Assembly: GCA_029961685.1 (NCBI GenBank)
Contig: JARWKL010000015.1
Span: 25,017,220 to 25,081,219, forward strand
Direction of reading: 5' to 3'
Length of the DNA stretch: 64,000 bases
From: Aristolochia californica
Taxonomy: Eukaryota; Streptophyta; Magnoliopsida; Piperales; Aristolochiaceae
The notes under the pieces are model-generated. The model ran no database searches. It saw nothing but the letters and a program-made list of their open reading frames with translations, and was not told the DNA's origin. Position numbers and translations under genes: made by a program. Shown piece after piece: positions 48,201 through 60,200 of the stretch (positions are counted from its first letter, which is position 1; every line of letters starts with the position of its first letter).

Positions 48201-51200
48201 GAATGCCGGGGGGTCAGCGAGTATAGTTCCCATGCCAACTATAAAGCTGCCTGGATTGGATCGCATCTATTGGAAGGGGCAAAGTCGAGAGGTGCACTTC
48301 CCAATGCATTGACTGGCTGTGTGATTTCCCGAAGTTTGATTGTGCTTTCAGGGACCACATCTCTAAAATCATCCATCACAGCGATGCTGATACAGATCCA
48401 ATATCGCGCTTTATCCACCATAATGCATCTGAAATATTGCCCTTCACATGGGTGAAGAGGATTGATGAGGATCCGGGCCTCATCCAGACGGTGTCAGTGC
48501 TCCGTAAGTGGATCCAAAGCAATAATAGAGCCAAACTCAGACACGACTCTCGAAAAGACCACGTTCTACCATAGCTCAGCAAGAAGTCCTGTAACTGTGA
48601 CCCATTGGCCGTACTGGCTGGAGGGTGCCAAGGGGAGCCACTCTGAGACCCCGATGATGCCAAAGCTGGTGTGGGGTATGATGGTAAGAGCCGCAGAAGA
48701 CCCCTACTGGGTTCCGAAATGAACAAGCCAAGTTTGGGGACTGAGATAGGTGATTCTGGGAGTATAACGGAGGTGAAGTTTGTCAATCAGCCAGTGAAGA
48801 ATGCTGGATTTGATGACGTCGGGGGATGTTTGGACGAGAATGGAGCGAGTCAAAATTCTACGCCCGTCATGGAAAAGGTTTGGTGGAATTTGGATGATTT
48901 TGGCTGTTTCTGTGGGAGTAGGGGGGACTGAGGTTTAGTTTTGGGGCAAATCAGGAATTTTCGGGGAGGGGGTGCTGTTAGGAGTAGGAGGGGATATCAG
49001 GGGGGGTGTTTTGGTGGTGCTGAGTTGCTGGGAGGAGAGGTGGAAATCTTACTCTGGCATCACCGGGGCGGATTGGCGCTTCTGCTGTGTCTAGCACCGG
49101 GGAGAGGCTCTGGAGTGCAACGGCTAGCTCATTCCAGCCAAAACCTGAGTTTATGGCCTCGGGTATGAATAATCTGGCTAAAATGGAGGTTTCACTTCTG
49201 TGGGTGGCCCAACATTCCCGGCAACCACTGAAGATAGTCACCGAGAAGAGGAAAATCGAGTCTTGTGACCAAAGTTCACCGAGAAGAGGAAAATCATTTC
49301 TACTGGGATGTAGATGAATGAAAGTTTTGATCCGTCAGCTAAGGAGATACTGATCACTGGACCAGATTTTCGGACGATTCTCTCGACAGTAACTCTGCAT
49401 TTTCCGTAGTTGAAGCAGAAAAGACTATTTTGCTTCTTCCGGCAAGAGATCATCGTCCAACGAGCTTCGTATTCCTCCGTCAGAGCCTCAGAAAGCTCGT
49501 CGGAGCGGTGACAGGATGGATCCAACCATCTGTGCATTTTTCTTCCTCACCTTGGAGAGACATTTCCTCCATTTTTTCTCCTAGCAGCATCGTCAAGTCT
49601 TCTACCGGCATCGGAAAGGCTCACGATAGCCTTGCCTGAGTGGCGGTGATCGTCAGGGGTGGTCCGGCCGCCGGTTGTAGGGACGATGACCATCGAGGGA
49701 ACTCTCTCTCTCTCTCATTTTGGGGGTTTTGACGCACATTAGCAGTTTCAAAATAAACGGCGCACGATACGATCGCTAACGGCGCATGTTAGCAATCGGC
49801 ACACGTTAAGCGAAAAAATCGCCTAAATCGCTCCTCTGTCTATCGTTTTTTTCAAACATTTAATTTTTTTAATTAATGTCTTCCTTATTACCAGCAAAGC
49901 CAAGATAACATAAATATAAAATGTAGCTCTAATTAGTAACAAGGAATGCTCATTTTGGTAGCAGTCCTTTAGCCTTGAAGTACTCCACCGATTGAAGATC
50001 TTTTCTATCCCAACTTGAAAATAAAACCTTCTTTGACAGAAAGACTTTTTTTTTGGGAGAATCTCTTTAAAAGTGTATCCAATTTTATGTAGAAGTTATG
50101 CCCAATTTTAGGTAAAAATTATGTATAATTTATATACAATTTATTTGACATGTATTTTATGCAAAGTTTTAAATGTAAGTAGGAGCTCGAACCGTCTCGA
50201 CCTCGAGCTCGAATTTGGTTAAAATTACTGGGCTTGAGCTTGATTCCAATTTTAGGCTCGGAGTTGGGCTCGGCTCGAGCTCGAGTTCGAAGTATTTAAA
50301 TCAAACCCAGGTCGAACATATGCAGGTTCGAGCTCGGCTCGACTCAATGCCACCCCTAGACAGAAGTGATAAAGACAGAGTTATAAGTGTCCATTCAGTT
50401 TTCAAACTGTCAGGTAGTTTCCTAAATTTTCAGTATTTATAATGAAGACTACAGCATTGTGCAGTTTTTACTAGCCATAAAGTTATTCTTTTCAGAGAAA
50501 GAGAAGCTCAAGGAATAAGAAACAATTTGCTCTAAACTGAAACAGACAATAAAAAGAAAAAGAGAAGTGCCCCCATAGAATTATGCAGATGGAGACTTAC
50601 ATTTGTATCTAAGAAATCTAACCAGAAGAAGAATATGCACCATTAGTGCAATTACTTGCAACTTTATACCTCTAGTTCCTATTTGACAACTTTACATTCA
50701 AGATCCATTAAACTTACCCTGAATTCCAACTGAACACAGAAATTGTCTAATGCATAAAATAACAAACTTTTTTTTATTTTAAGTAATCAACATAAATTAC
50801 CAAGGTAACTAAAATCATGAGAAGTCTTTCACGTTATTCTAATCTCAAAACAGAAATTGGATTTTATACATGACAAGATCTTCCTTGACTTCAAAATTAT
50901 GGAACAGCTAGTAAAAAAAATTTAAAAGATCAAAGGAAGTGCAGACCTTTATGATAACAGTGTGGGCAGGAAGATTTACACCCCATGCTAATGTTGCAGT
51001 GCAAACAAGGACCTAAAGATCAAGCTTCTTTCAGACAAAACTTCATGAATAAAGTCACAGTTTCCAACTAAATTTTTTTAAGAAAAGGCAGGAGAGGAGG
51101 GAAGAAAAGAAAAAATTACATACTTTCAGTAGACCTTCAGAGAAAAGGCGCTCAGTCAGGGTCCTGTCAGCACGTAACATCCCAGCATGGTGTATGCCAA

Positions 51201-54200
51201 CTCCAGATCCAAACAATTCAACAAGGTCTCTGTTTCTTGACTTCATAACTTCTTTCTGCAGTATTTTAAATGCCTTGGGTCTCAAATTTACTCCCAAGAA
51301 TTCATCAGATTGGAAGATTACTAATAAAAAGACAACAAATATACCAAGAAAGAGCATTACCTTTACCAGACCATATTGTGGATGTCCTTCATTGTCAAGC
51401 AGTTGTAACTCACCCTTCTGTTGGGCGATCTCAATCTATTACATCATGTTACATCCATTAATTTTTCTTTGAAGAGATGGGCCTTATTTCATTGCAGAAA
51501 TGCTAAGTGCACATATTTATGTTGAATTTTACAGGGTTGTTTTAAGAAAGATATTTACAGGAATTTATAGCTGTCATTAGCACAGAGTTCGTAACTCACA
51601 CAGATTCCACTTTCTATGGCTTTACATCTTGCAGGTATTGATTGACACATAAATGTGCCCTCATGATCTAAACAGCAACATCTCTAACAGTGAGGTCTAT
51701 CAGAATATAAATAGTATTCTCCAGGGGCAGCATCTCTAACAGTGAGGTCTATCAGAATATAAATAGTATTCTCCAGAGGCAGCATCTCAAACAGTGAGGT
51801 CTATCCGAATAGAAATAGTATTCTCCAGAGGTCTTAAGCTAGTTTCTTCTTTCGTAACTTGCTTTCTTCAATGAAATACTTATCATGTTACCAAAAAAAA
51901 AAAAAAAAAAAAACTATTCTCCGATGGGGGCAGAAAAGCTAGAAAGTGCCTGTTGCTATAGAATCTATTATCAACATGGACGCCAATACAGTTTAGAGCA
52001 CAAGAAAGAAAGAGAGAGGTAGGTCAACAGAAACACTTCCTTATATTGTTCAGCCTTTAGGAGTCCTAGCCCCTTTCATAGGTACTTGATTGCAATTGCT
52101 CAGGAAAAAAATCAGCTTGGAAATGCCAGACATCTCTACCCGGATAGTCATTAATTAGGCCCACACCCCTGGATCTGCTAATTCAATTGATGGTACTTGT
52201 TAGAAAATCAGTAGAAAGGCATTTTGGTCATTTTACCTTAGCTGTAATTTCTGGAGATGATATTATACAAATTTCATGTTAGTTTGGTAAGTCAATTGGG
52301 AGATTTAAGGGTTTATGTAATATGTCACTAAAAAGGGGTAGTTTTTGTAACTGTCTAACACTTTAAGTAAATCAGAAGAAGTGGGGGTCAAGCAGAGAAG
52401 TTTCTCTCATGTTCTCTTCTCTGTTTCCCCTCTCCCTCATTCTCTCTCCAAAACTCTCAATTTTTACTTTATTTTTTTCAGTACTATAAGAAGGGTGCTG
52501 CTCTACAATGACTAGTTGTAGGCAGCTCTGTTTTAGTTTACCATTGTTTTTGTAAGTTTTCCTCGATGAAACATCTCTCCCCTTGAAACTTTTTAGGGAA
52601 AAACACATATTTCCTAAGGAGAATATAAATTTAGAGAAGAAGACTGCTTATTCCATACAAAATCTTACAGAAATTTCCAGACAGAGAAAAAGGAAAAAAA
52701 AAGACAATACAAATACTTACAAGGGTCTTTGCTGTTTTACTTGTGTCCTTCCGTGAATGAACAAAGACCATTACCTGATTCCCTTGCCTCAGTGAATCTG
52801 CCAACTGAAGAACAATCATTTAATACAAACAATGGAGAGAGATTACCATCAAAAGTCAATTTCCTGAGGTTTTCATCTTATCTGCCAATAGCTCAACAAT
52901 GCAGAACAACATATCAAGCCAGAAAAAAGACCTTATTGTAGCAAATCTCATTCAACAGGTTGTTGCGCTCTAAGTACTTCCGCTCAGTTATTCCAATATA
53001 TTGCTGTGCAAGAGGCACAGGACGGTAGCTAGAATCAAAAAAGAACAGGCCCGCGTCTGGGTTGACCCTTAAAAACTGTGCCACCTGGCCATATAGATGA
53101 TGAGGTTTAACATAACAGTGATCATAATTACAGAAGAATGGGGAAAAAAATGGTGCATGGTATGTATAAACTTTTGATTCACAAAACCTCCAAATAGTTA
53201 GGCAGGGTGGCTGAGAGGCCCACTATACGTATCATAGTTTGTGTGGATTCAACCTGGAAAGGAGGTAAAAGTAAGACTTAAATTCAAGAAAGAAAAGACA
53301 TTTCCCATAATCACAAGTTTAATTGTTAAGCATTTGTTGCAAAGGTTTCCTCTCTATTAATCAGGATGGTATTGTGACAGTTAATAATAACAAGAATTAG
53401 GTAATACACATGAAAAATATGTCAGTATAATTTATATAACAAGCTTACTATTTTTTATTTTGAATCTTTTCAAAACTTCATTTATAAAATCATTTGCAAA
53501 TAAAAATGATGGTACCTGCATTTTAAAAAGATGTCAGGAATACGATTGAAACAGATTTCAGAAAAGAGAAAAAGAAGATCGCATTTTGGATCAAGGGAGT
53601 TGGAAGATATGATGTAATTAGAGTGTCGTTGATGTAATTAGATTAAGTTTTCTGTCTCTTCTTCACTCTTACAAGGGTGAAGGGTATAATTGTACTATTG
53701 GTAGTTTTATCATTTATAAATAGAGCCTAAGGGGGAGGGTTTGGACTAAGTCCATTACCCTATTCTTCCTCCTCTTTTCTCCAAATTTGTCACTCTTCCT
53801 TTCTCCTCTTAAAACCTTCTCTCCATAATTCTTCTTCTTCTTCTTCTTCTCTCACCCCTTAATCCTCTTCTACTGTGATTATACATCATGGACTCCTAAG
53901 TTTCAACATGGTATCAGAGCGGGAAAATATCTGAGATGGAAAAGGAGAAGAAGATGGAGAAGAAAGGAAGGAAGAAAAAGAAAAAGAAAAAGAAAAAAGA
54001 AGAGTTACTCATTTTTCCTTGAGTCTTTATTTCCCAATTCCTATTTTTTATTAGATGTTTTACTCTCTTACCGCATGTTTCCTATAGCAAATTATATGCC
54101 GTTGGAAAGATATTTGAGTCTAGTTTCCAACTCAAAAAGAATCGTTGAAATCAGATTTTTCTAGAAAGAGAAATTGACATCCGAAGCAGCAAAGGTCAAG

Positions 54201-57200
54201 TAGCAGAAAAGTTTCGTGCAGCAGCAAAAAGCTTCAGCATTTGAGTTGTTTTATGCCATCAAGAATGAGACTTTATATCAGCCACACCGATGTCTTGCTT
54301 GGTAGGGCTTTATATCTCCTCAAGTCTTGCTTGGTAGGGCTGCCAAACTATCTGCTATCATTCATGCATTGTCTGGCCTCAGTTTGCTCCAAGATTGAAG
54401 CCATCTGTCAATGCTTTCTCTGGAGAGGATCAGACGACACTTTCAGATATCATCTGTTGAGTTGGAAGGAAATATGCATGCTTCTCAATAAGGGTGGGTT
54501 ACGCATCCGGCCTACGAAGGAAATGAACAAAGCCCTTATGCTCAAGTGGATTTGGAACTTCAATGTCAAGCACAACAGCCTATGGAGACATATGGTCAAG
54601 TTCTACTTTCAATTTTCGGGTGCTTGGTGGAGAGAGTGTGGCGTCACTCGTCTCTTATCCCCGTTATGGAAATCAATTCAAAAGTTTCTCCCAGTATTCA
54701 AAGAAGCAACTTCTTTTTACACCGGCAATGGGAGGCCTCCTCTTCTGGTCGGATGAATGGTGCAGCCCCCGTCCCCTCACTGAGGCCTTCCCGGGGCTCT
54801 CTAGGGTGGCTAGAGACCTCTCTTTCTCCATGGCAGACTCTTGGAGTGAACATTCGTGGAGTCTCTCATTTCGCTAGGGATTAAATGATGAGGAAGTTGC
54901 AGATTTTTGCTCTCTCCTTTCCAGACTAGGCAACATTACTATTCGTGAGCATGCAACTGATAAACTGACATGGAAGCCCAGTATCAATGGCCGATTCACA
55001 GTAGCTTCCGCCTACTCTCATATCAGAGAACACGACTACGGCATGCCTGAGCATAAGGCAAACCTGGCATGGAAGCTCTTAACGCCTAGTAAAATCAAAT
55101 TTTTCATGTGGACTGCCATCAGAGACCAGATCCTCACCTCCAACAACCTCCACAAAAGAGGCTTCACCGCTCCTAATCGTACTTGTCCCCTTTGTGGTGT
55201 GTGTGACGAGACAGTTTAGCATGTTCTCCTACGATGTGGCTCTTCTTGGCAAGTTTGGATTAAGATCTTTCAGAAGATTGGCCTTCAAATGGGGTGGCAC
55301 CAGGACCTCTTCAGCATCTGTGACATGGTTATGGGGATTCGCCTTCCTAGATTGGGCAAGTTAATTCTCTTTGCATGCCTTGCGTATGTCCCATGATGCT
55401 TATGGCTTGAGTGAAATAACCGGAGATTCAATTCCAAAGCTAGCACCCCGGATAATACGGCTTCTTATGTGGTGGGCCTTATCTTCAACTAGTTACATGC
55501 CAGAAAGGAATTTGCCTCTCTATCAAGTGTTTCCCTTCAAGAAAATTGAAGCTTGATCGCTCATATGGCGGGCCCTTGCAGGACTCCAGTTATGGCTACC
55601 TGGGATCCTCCCCCAAGCGACTGCATCAACCTCAATTTTGATGGTAGTTGGAGCAGGAGGTGTTTTCAGAGATAGTTGTGGAGTTTTTATTCTCTCTTAT
55701 GTTGGGCCGGTGGGCATCGCTGACTCAAACACTGCTAAAGTGAGTGCTCTTCTATTTGGCCTCCAAATCTTCAGGGACCGTCTCCATGGAAAGTTGTTTA
55801 TTGAAGGAGACTCAAAGGTTGTCATCAATTGGTGCTCAAAAGAAAGCTCCCCCTTGGCAACACTGGCCTATCACTGACTGTAGTGCTGACATTACGTCCT
55901 CAATTCATTGTAATTGGAATCTCATTCTTAGATCAACCAATTCCTTGGTTGATAAATAGGCTAAGTTCGGAACCACCCAGCAATCTTTCATTGTTTGGGA
56001 AGGCTTCCCCCTTGTAATCTGCTCATTTGAGCTTTTGATTTAATAAAATTCAGCATCATTTAAAAAAAAAAATTAATCATTGATGCAGTAAGCGTGGAAG
56101 CAACATCCATTACTGATTTATCCACTCTTCTCTGTTTTTGAGAAGACCTTGCAGCAGCTCTCGGAACCAGTAGCACTCAGTTCAATTATTCTTTTGGAGA
56201 AGATTAACAGCATTCGGTTCAACTTATTAGCAGCTTATTACTCGGTTCCAACTTATTATTTGGTACACATCTTCCTTATTCAAAGATGAACTTGCTGCAA
56301 ATTATCTCATGTGTCCTTATTACTCTTAAGGACTTTTACCATCTACTGGTTATCCGTTGCTATATAACAACATATTTGGTATGTTTTATTTGGGCATTGA
56401 CTCATTACCGTAACTGTTATTGTGTCTCTTTGTTTGAGACATTATTATTGAAGAAGAAATCGTTGATTGCTTGCCTTGGGTTCATTATTTGATAACTGTT
56501 GTCGGCATAGGTTCACATGATGAAGAATTTGAATTACTTCGGAAAATAAAGCACATGATGGTCCCAGCTTCTTCATCTTATCTTCCTATTGATTCCCCAT
56601 TACCATTACTATTTTGTCTTTTGGATACCGTGGTTCAGTCGCCGTCATCCTCTGTATTTTTAGGGACAACTGGGTCTGTTTGATATTTATTCCCTAGCTT
56701 GAGGAAGAGTGTTAAAATTCACATACAAGCATAGTTTGTTCATTTCATATAAGTGTAAGTTTTTCTTAAGGGTTGCAGTAAGTTAGGCTACATGGTATAA
56801 GTTTGTTTCAATTCATTCTGAGTTGTGTTTAGGAAGTTATGAGGAGTATTGTAATGAGGAGCAATGTTGTCATTTTGTATTATTTTCACTTAAGTGAAGT
56901 ATTTAAAGAGGAGGGCTCGAATTCTGAGCCCTCAACTCTAAGCAACCTTCTTGTTGTTTTCCCTCTCTCTTTCATCTTTCTTTTCTCTCATTCTTCTCCT
57001 TCTCAAACTTTAATCTTACGATTTTACAAAATCATTTTCTTATTATTATAAATAAAATTTTAAAAAACAAAAAAAGGTTCCCTCCAGCAACATGTAGGTG
57101 AGAATCATCCTTTGTAAAGAGGTTTCATTAAGATTTTTTCTCCTCAGATATGTGCTCTAGTCTCTCTGGAAAAGAAGGATTTCCATGTAACAGCTATTGC

Positions 57201-60200
57201 TGAGAAACCTGCAACATGAATAGGACAGACTACAGAAGCACAATGAAGCTTCATTCCTCAGAGGAAAGCTCCATCTTCTTTTTCTGCAAAATCCCCTACT
57301 ACATTTCCACCTCTCCACACTACTTGTAAGCATGTCCTACTTTCAGCAAACCATTCAGCGAGTGAGTACCAAGAGCTGACTGTCAGCAACTTGGTTTAGG
57401 TGACCCTATCCTTGCCTTTGTGGGGCTGCAAGGAATGGCTATAGGCTATTCAGTAACACATTCCATAATCTTATCCTTACTTCATCATCTATTTCATTTG
57501 AAACCACATGGGGTATAGTTTAACATAAAATTAACTAATCTTTAACCAAATATCTTAAAAAATAAATCAACAACTAATTTAAGCCAAGTAATTACTCCTT
57601 ATCTTGGGAAAGAGCAAAAAGAAAGGCCTGTCTCAGGGTTAGAGAGGGTGAGTAATTCCCAACCACACTATTTCTTCTGTCAGCAACTTCTAGTTTTTTC
57701 CACATACTGGAACCACGTATCAATTTTCTAACTTTAGTTTAAAATTTTCTAAATTTTAATCCAATCTCAGCATCAACCCAGTTAAACAGGAAGTTTGTAC
57801 CTGTTTCACCTAGACAGGGCCACTGGGTCAAAGATTTTGCTCATACATGGATTAAGTGACAACCTCATCACTGTGAGTTGCAAACTAGCACTCATACAAA
57901 CTTTCAATACTTTCATTACCATCTTTTTGTTTAAGATGAATCTACATTACAATTATCCAGAAAAGATAAGTGGGGGAAAACCCACTGTTTTCTACAATTG
58001 GGATAGAAGAAAATACGGAACAAAACATGTTCAGAAACAAACCTGACGAAGTGTTCGAGCAACTAATGCTTCAATGACAGGGCCCCTGTCATCATTTAAA
58101 AGATGCACTTCATCAATAATTAATAGCTTAACAAGCATTGACAGTGACATGTCACTGCTTTTCCGAGTAATTACATCCCACTTCTCAGGTGTTGTGACTA
58201 TCATCTGCATGGCATAAAATTATAGTGTGATGAGATTGATGAATAAACATGGAACCATGTTTCTTAGTTTGAAGGAAAACAAAAATTAACAATAAACTGT
58301 TCTATAAACAAGAAAAAGTAAAGAACCTGAGTCTCTTCAAGTTCATGCCTAGAAAGTTGCATATCTCCAGTAAGTTCTCTCACAGTCAAATTTAAGGGCG
58401 CTAAACGATGTCCAAAAGTTGATGTGACCTCAGCGGCTAATGCCTATCAGAGAGCATTCATCAGACGCTAATAACTTCAGATCAAAGCCAAACAACCAAG
58501 CAAAAAAGTAAACAATAACTATACCTTCATGGGAGCAACATAAACTATTTTGAATTCATTTTTGCACAAAATGCCATCTCTAAAATGTTGTCTGATCTGA
58601 AACATTGCAGAAAAGTTCACATGTGAAGGTGTGGAAAAAATCAGAAAACCACCGGAAATTTAAAGGTACAAGTTCATTTCAACTCCAACTCTGTATGCCC
58701 CTTATGCATCTCTTACTACATTTCCCTTTCTATCTCCTAAATGCTTCTCTTTTACAGGACAAAAATGTTAATGCTGAAAGGGAAAAAAAACTCTCTGAAG
58801 AAACACATATGTCTCACTTATGACTGCTTACCTCATGAAGAATAGATATCATGGCGATATTCGTCTTTCCAGCCCCAGTTGGCGCACAAACCTGGAAGTA
58901 GATCCAATTTATCACCAGTTTAAAATGAAAAAATGCTATCCCCATTGGAGCCATATCCTAACTATGTAGGAGAACTCTTATCCATCCTCCTCTACTCCAG
59001 TATTATTTTTTAGTTTCACTGTCAAGTTGGCCTATAGTAAGTCTTTCCTAACCATTTCAATGTGTGTCAACTGTAGCCTCCCCATACGTACTGCTGGTCC
59101 CTCAAGGAGCAACAACAAGACCCTTCTAACAATGCAACATTGGGTCTTTCTGACATGCTCAAACCTTCTCAAACAACTTTACATCACATCTAGTGGTACT
59201 GTCAATTGCTCAGTGATAGTTCCATTTCTAGTGTTGACTTTCCTTCTTGTATGACTCTCACCTCCACCATTCTCATCCTCTACTCACTTTTCATCACTTC
59301 ATTCCATAAACCGTGGACGGTCTACAAGCTGTGTTGTAGAAATTTGCCTCCATCCAATTTATCATGTGTACCTATCACATGATATGACACCTAGACGCTA
59401 GGGTCCACTTCTGCCATACAGCAGAAGTATTTATTCTACATCCTCCAGCTACATTCTGCCTACTACATTTAACTATGGTTTACATCCAACCCCATCTCCC
59501 GCTTTTTTTGAAAAACTAAGCCTAGGTCTCCGATCTGATGAATCCTATTGGAATTTTCATTAATTATGGCTAATATATTGAATCTTAGATCACTTAACTT
59601 TGAACCCTAGTTTTTATTCAATTAAAATAAAAACAGATAAATAAATGTTTAAGCCATTATTCAGTTTGTGTGGATGAGATACCAGTATATTCTCATTTGT
59701 GTGATATGTGGTCTGAAATATGCGGCTCTGGACTCGGTTGAGAGATTTGTAGCCATGAAAAGCAGCCTGAGCAAACTCATCTAATTCTTTTATCTCAATC
59801 TGATAGCAAAGTGTCAGGAAATTTTTTAGGTCAATAATAAAATAATAGTAAGGAAAGTAAAAACACAAAAATAATAAAAACAAATAATTAACACATTAAC
59901 AATAAATATCTAAGAAAACATCAAAACAAGCTTTCAAAGAAAATCCCTCTAATCCGTTGCTGTAAAGGGAGTGCTCCTTTGATCTGTATTCTCGTTTGCT
60001 GAAATATAGGCACACTCATTCTAAAAAGAAAAAAAAATGACAATTGCATTGAATAATATAAACACCAACAAGGAGTATTTTTTTATTTCAAAAAAAAATA
60101 TAAACACCAACACAAAACAATCAGCAGAAAATAAAGATTACCAGTCTCTCTCCCGGTTTCATTTCTGCAGTTGGCATAGGTGGAATTCTAACTTCTTCAT

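Larger units (their letters stand above)
42937..49735 (-). mobile_element. near full-length L1-type LINE (ORF1, EN-RT-RNase H), inactivated
   Basis: Minus-strand order: GC-rich 5' end with a GA run near 49700; ORF1 region (49560-47620) with remnants of a DUF4283-like RNA-binding part and a proline-rich stretch; ORF2 from about 47570 ([22 protein letters not shown]) for the AP-type endonuclease; RT at 45919-44633 with [30 protein letters not shown] and catalytic FADD (45050-45061); zf-RVT (about 44430-43600); RNase H (about 43370-43000). The tail is an A/T-rich run at 42937-42957. Frameshifts occur at about 45100 and in RNase H, and a solo LTR splits the endonuclease. It is the longest LINE in the window and the only sizeable LINE in the helicase introns that lies in the same direction as the gene. 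Confidence 0.88.
41417..50946 (-). other. helicase intron of 9.5 kb, the largest, with nested transposons
   Basis: GT-AG intron between window exons 15 and 16. Left to right it holds a copia LTR with primer site, a GUN1-like gene fragment, a nearly full-length LINE split by a solo LTR, a GAGCTCG-rich repeat, and about 600 bp of unrecognised AT-rich DNA next to exon 15. Confidence 0.9.
51436..52720 (-). other. helicase intron (1.3 kb) with tandem repeat, retroposon and solo LTR
   Basis: GT-AG intron between window exons 12 and 13; elements are listed separately. 51920-52190 has nothing recognised. Confidence 0.85.
53254..58042 (-). other. helicase intron of 4.8 kb with copia and LINE remnants
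   Basis: GT-AG intron between window exons 9 and 10. The parts without recognised elements are 53254-53600 and 57029-58042. Confidence 0.88.

Noticed and set aside
51675..51830. CRISPR-like array
   Set aside because: Head-to-tail tandem repeat without spacers, in a plant intron.
53610..57028. A single copia element with two LTRs around the LINE
   Set aside because: The two LTR-like ends do not resemble each other.
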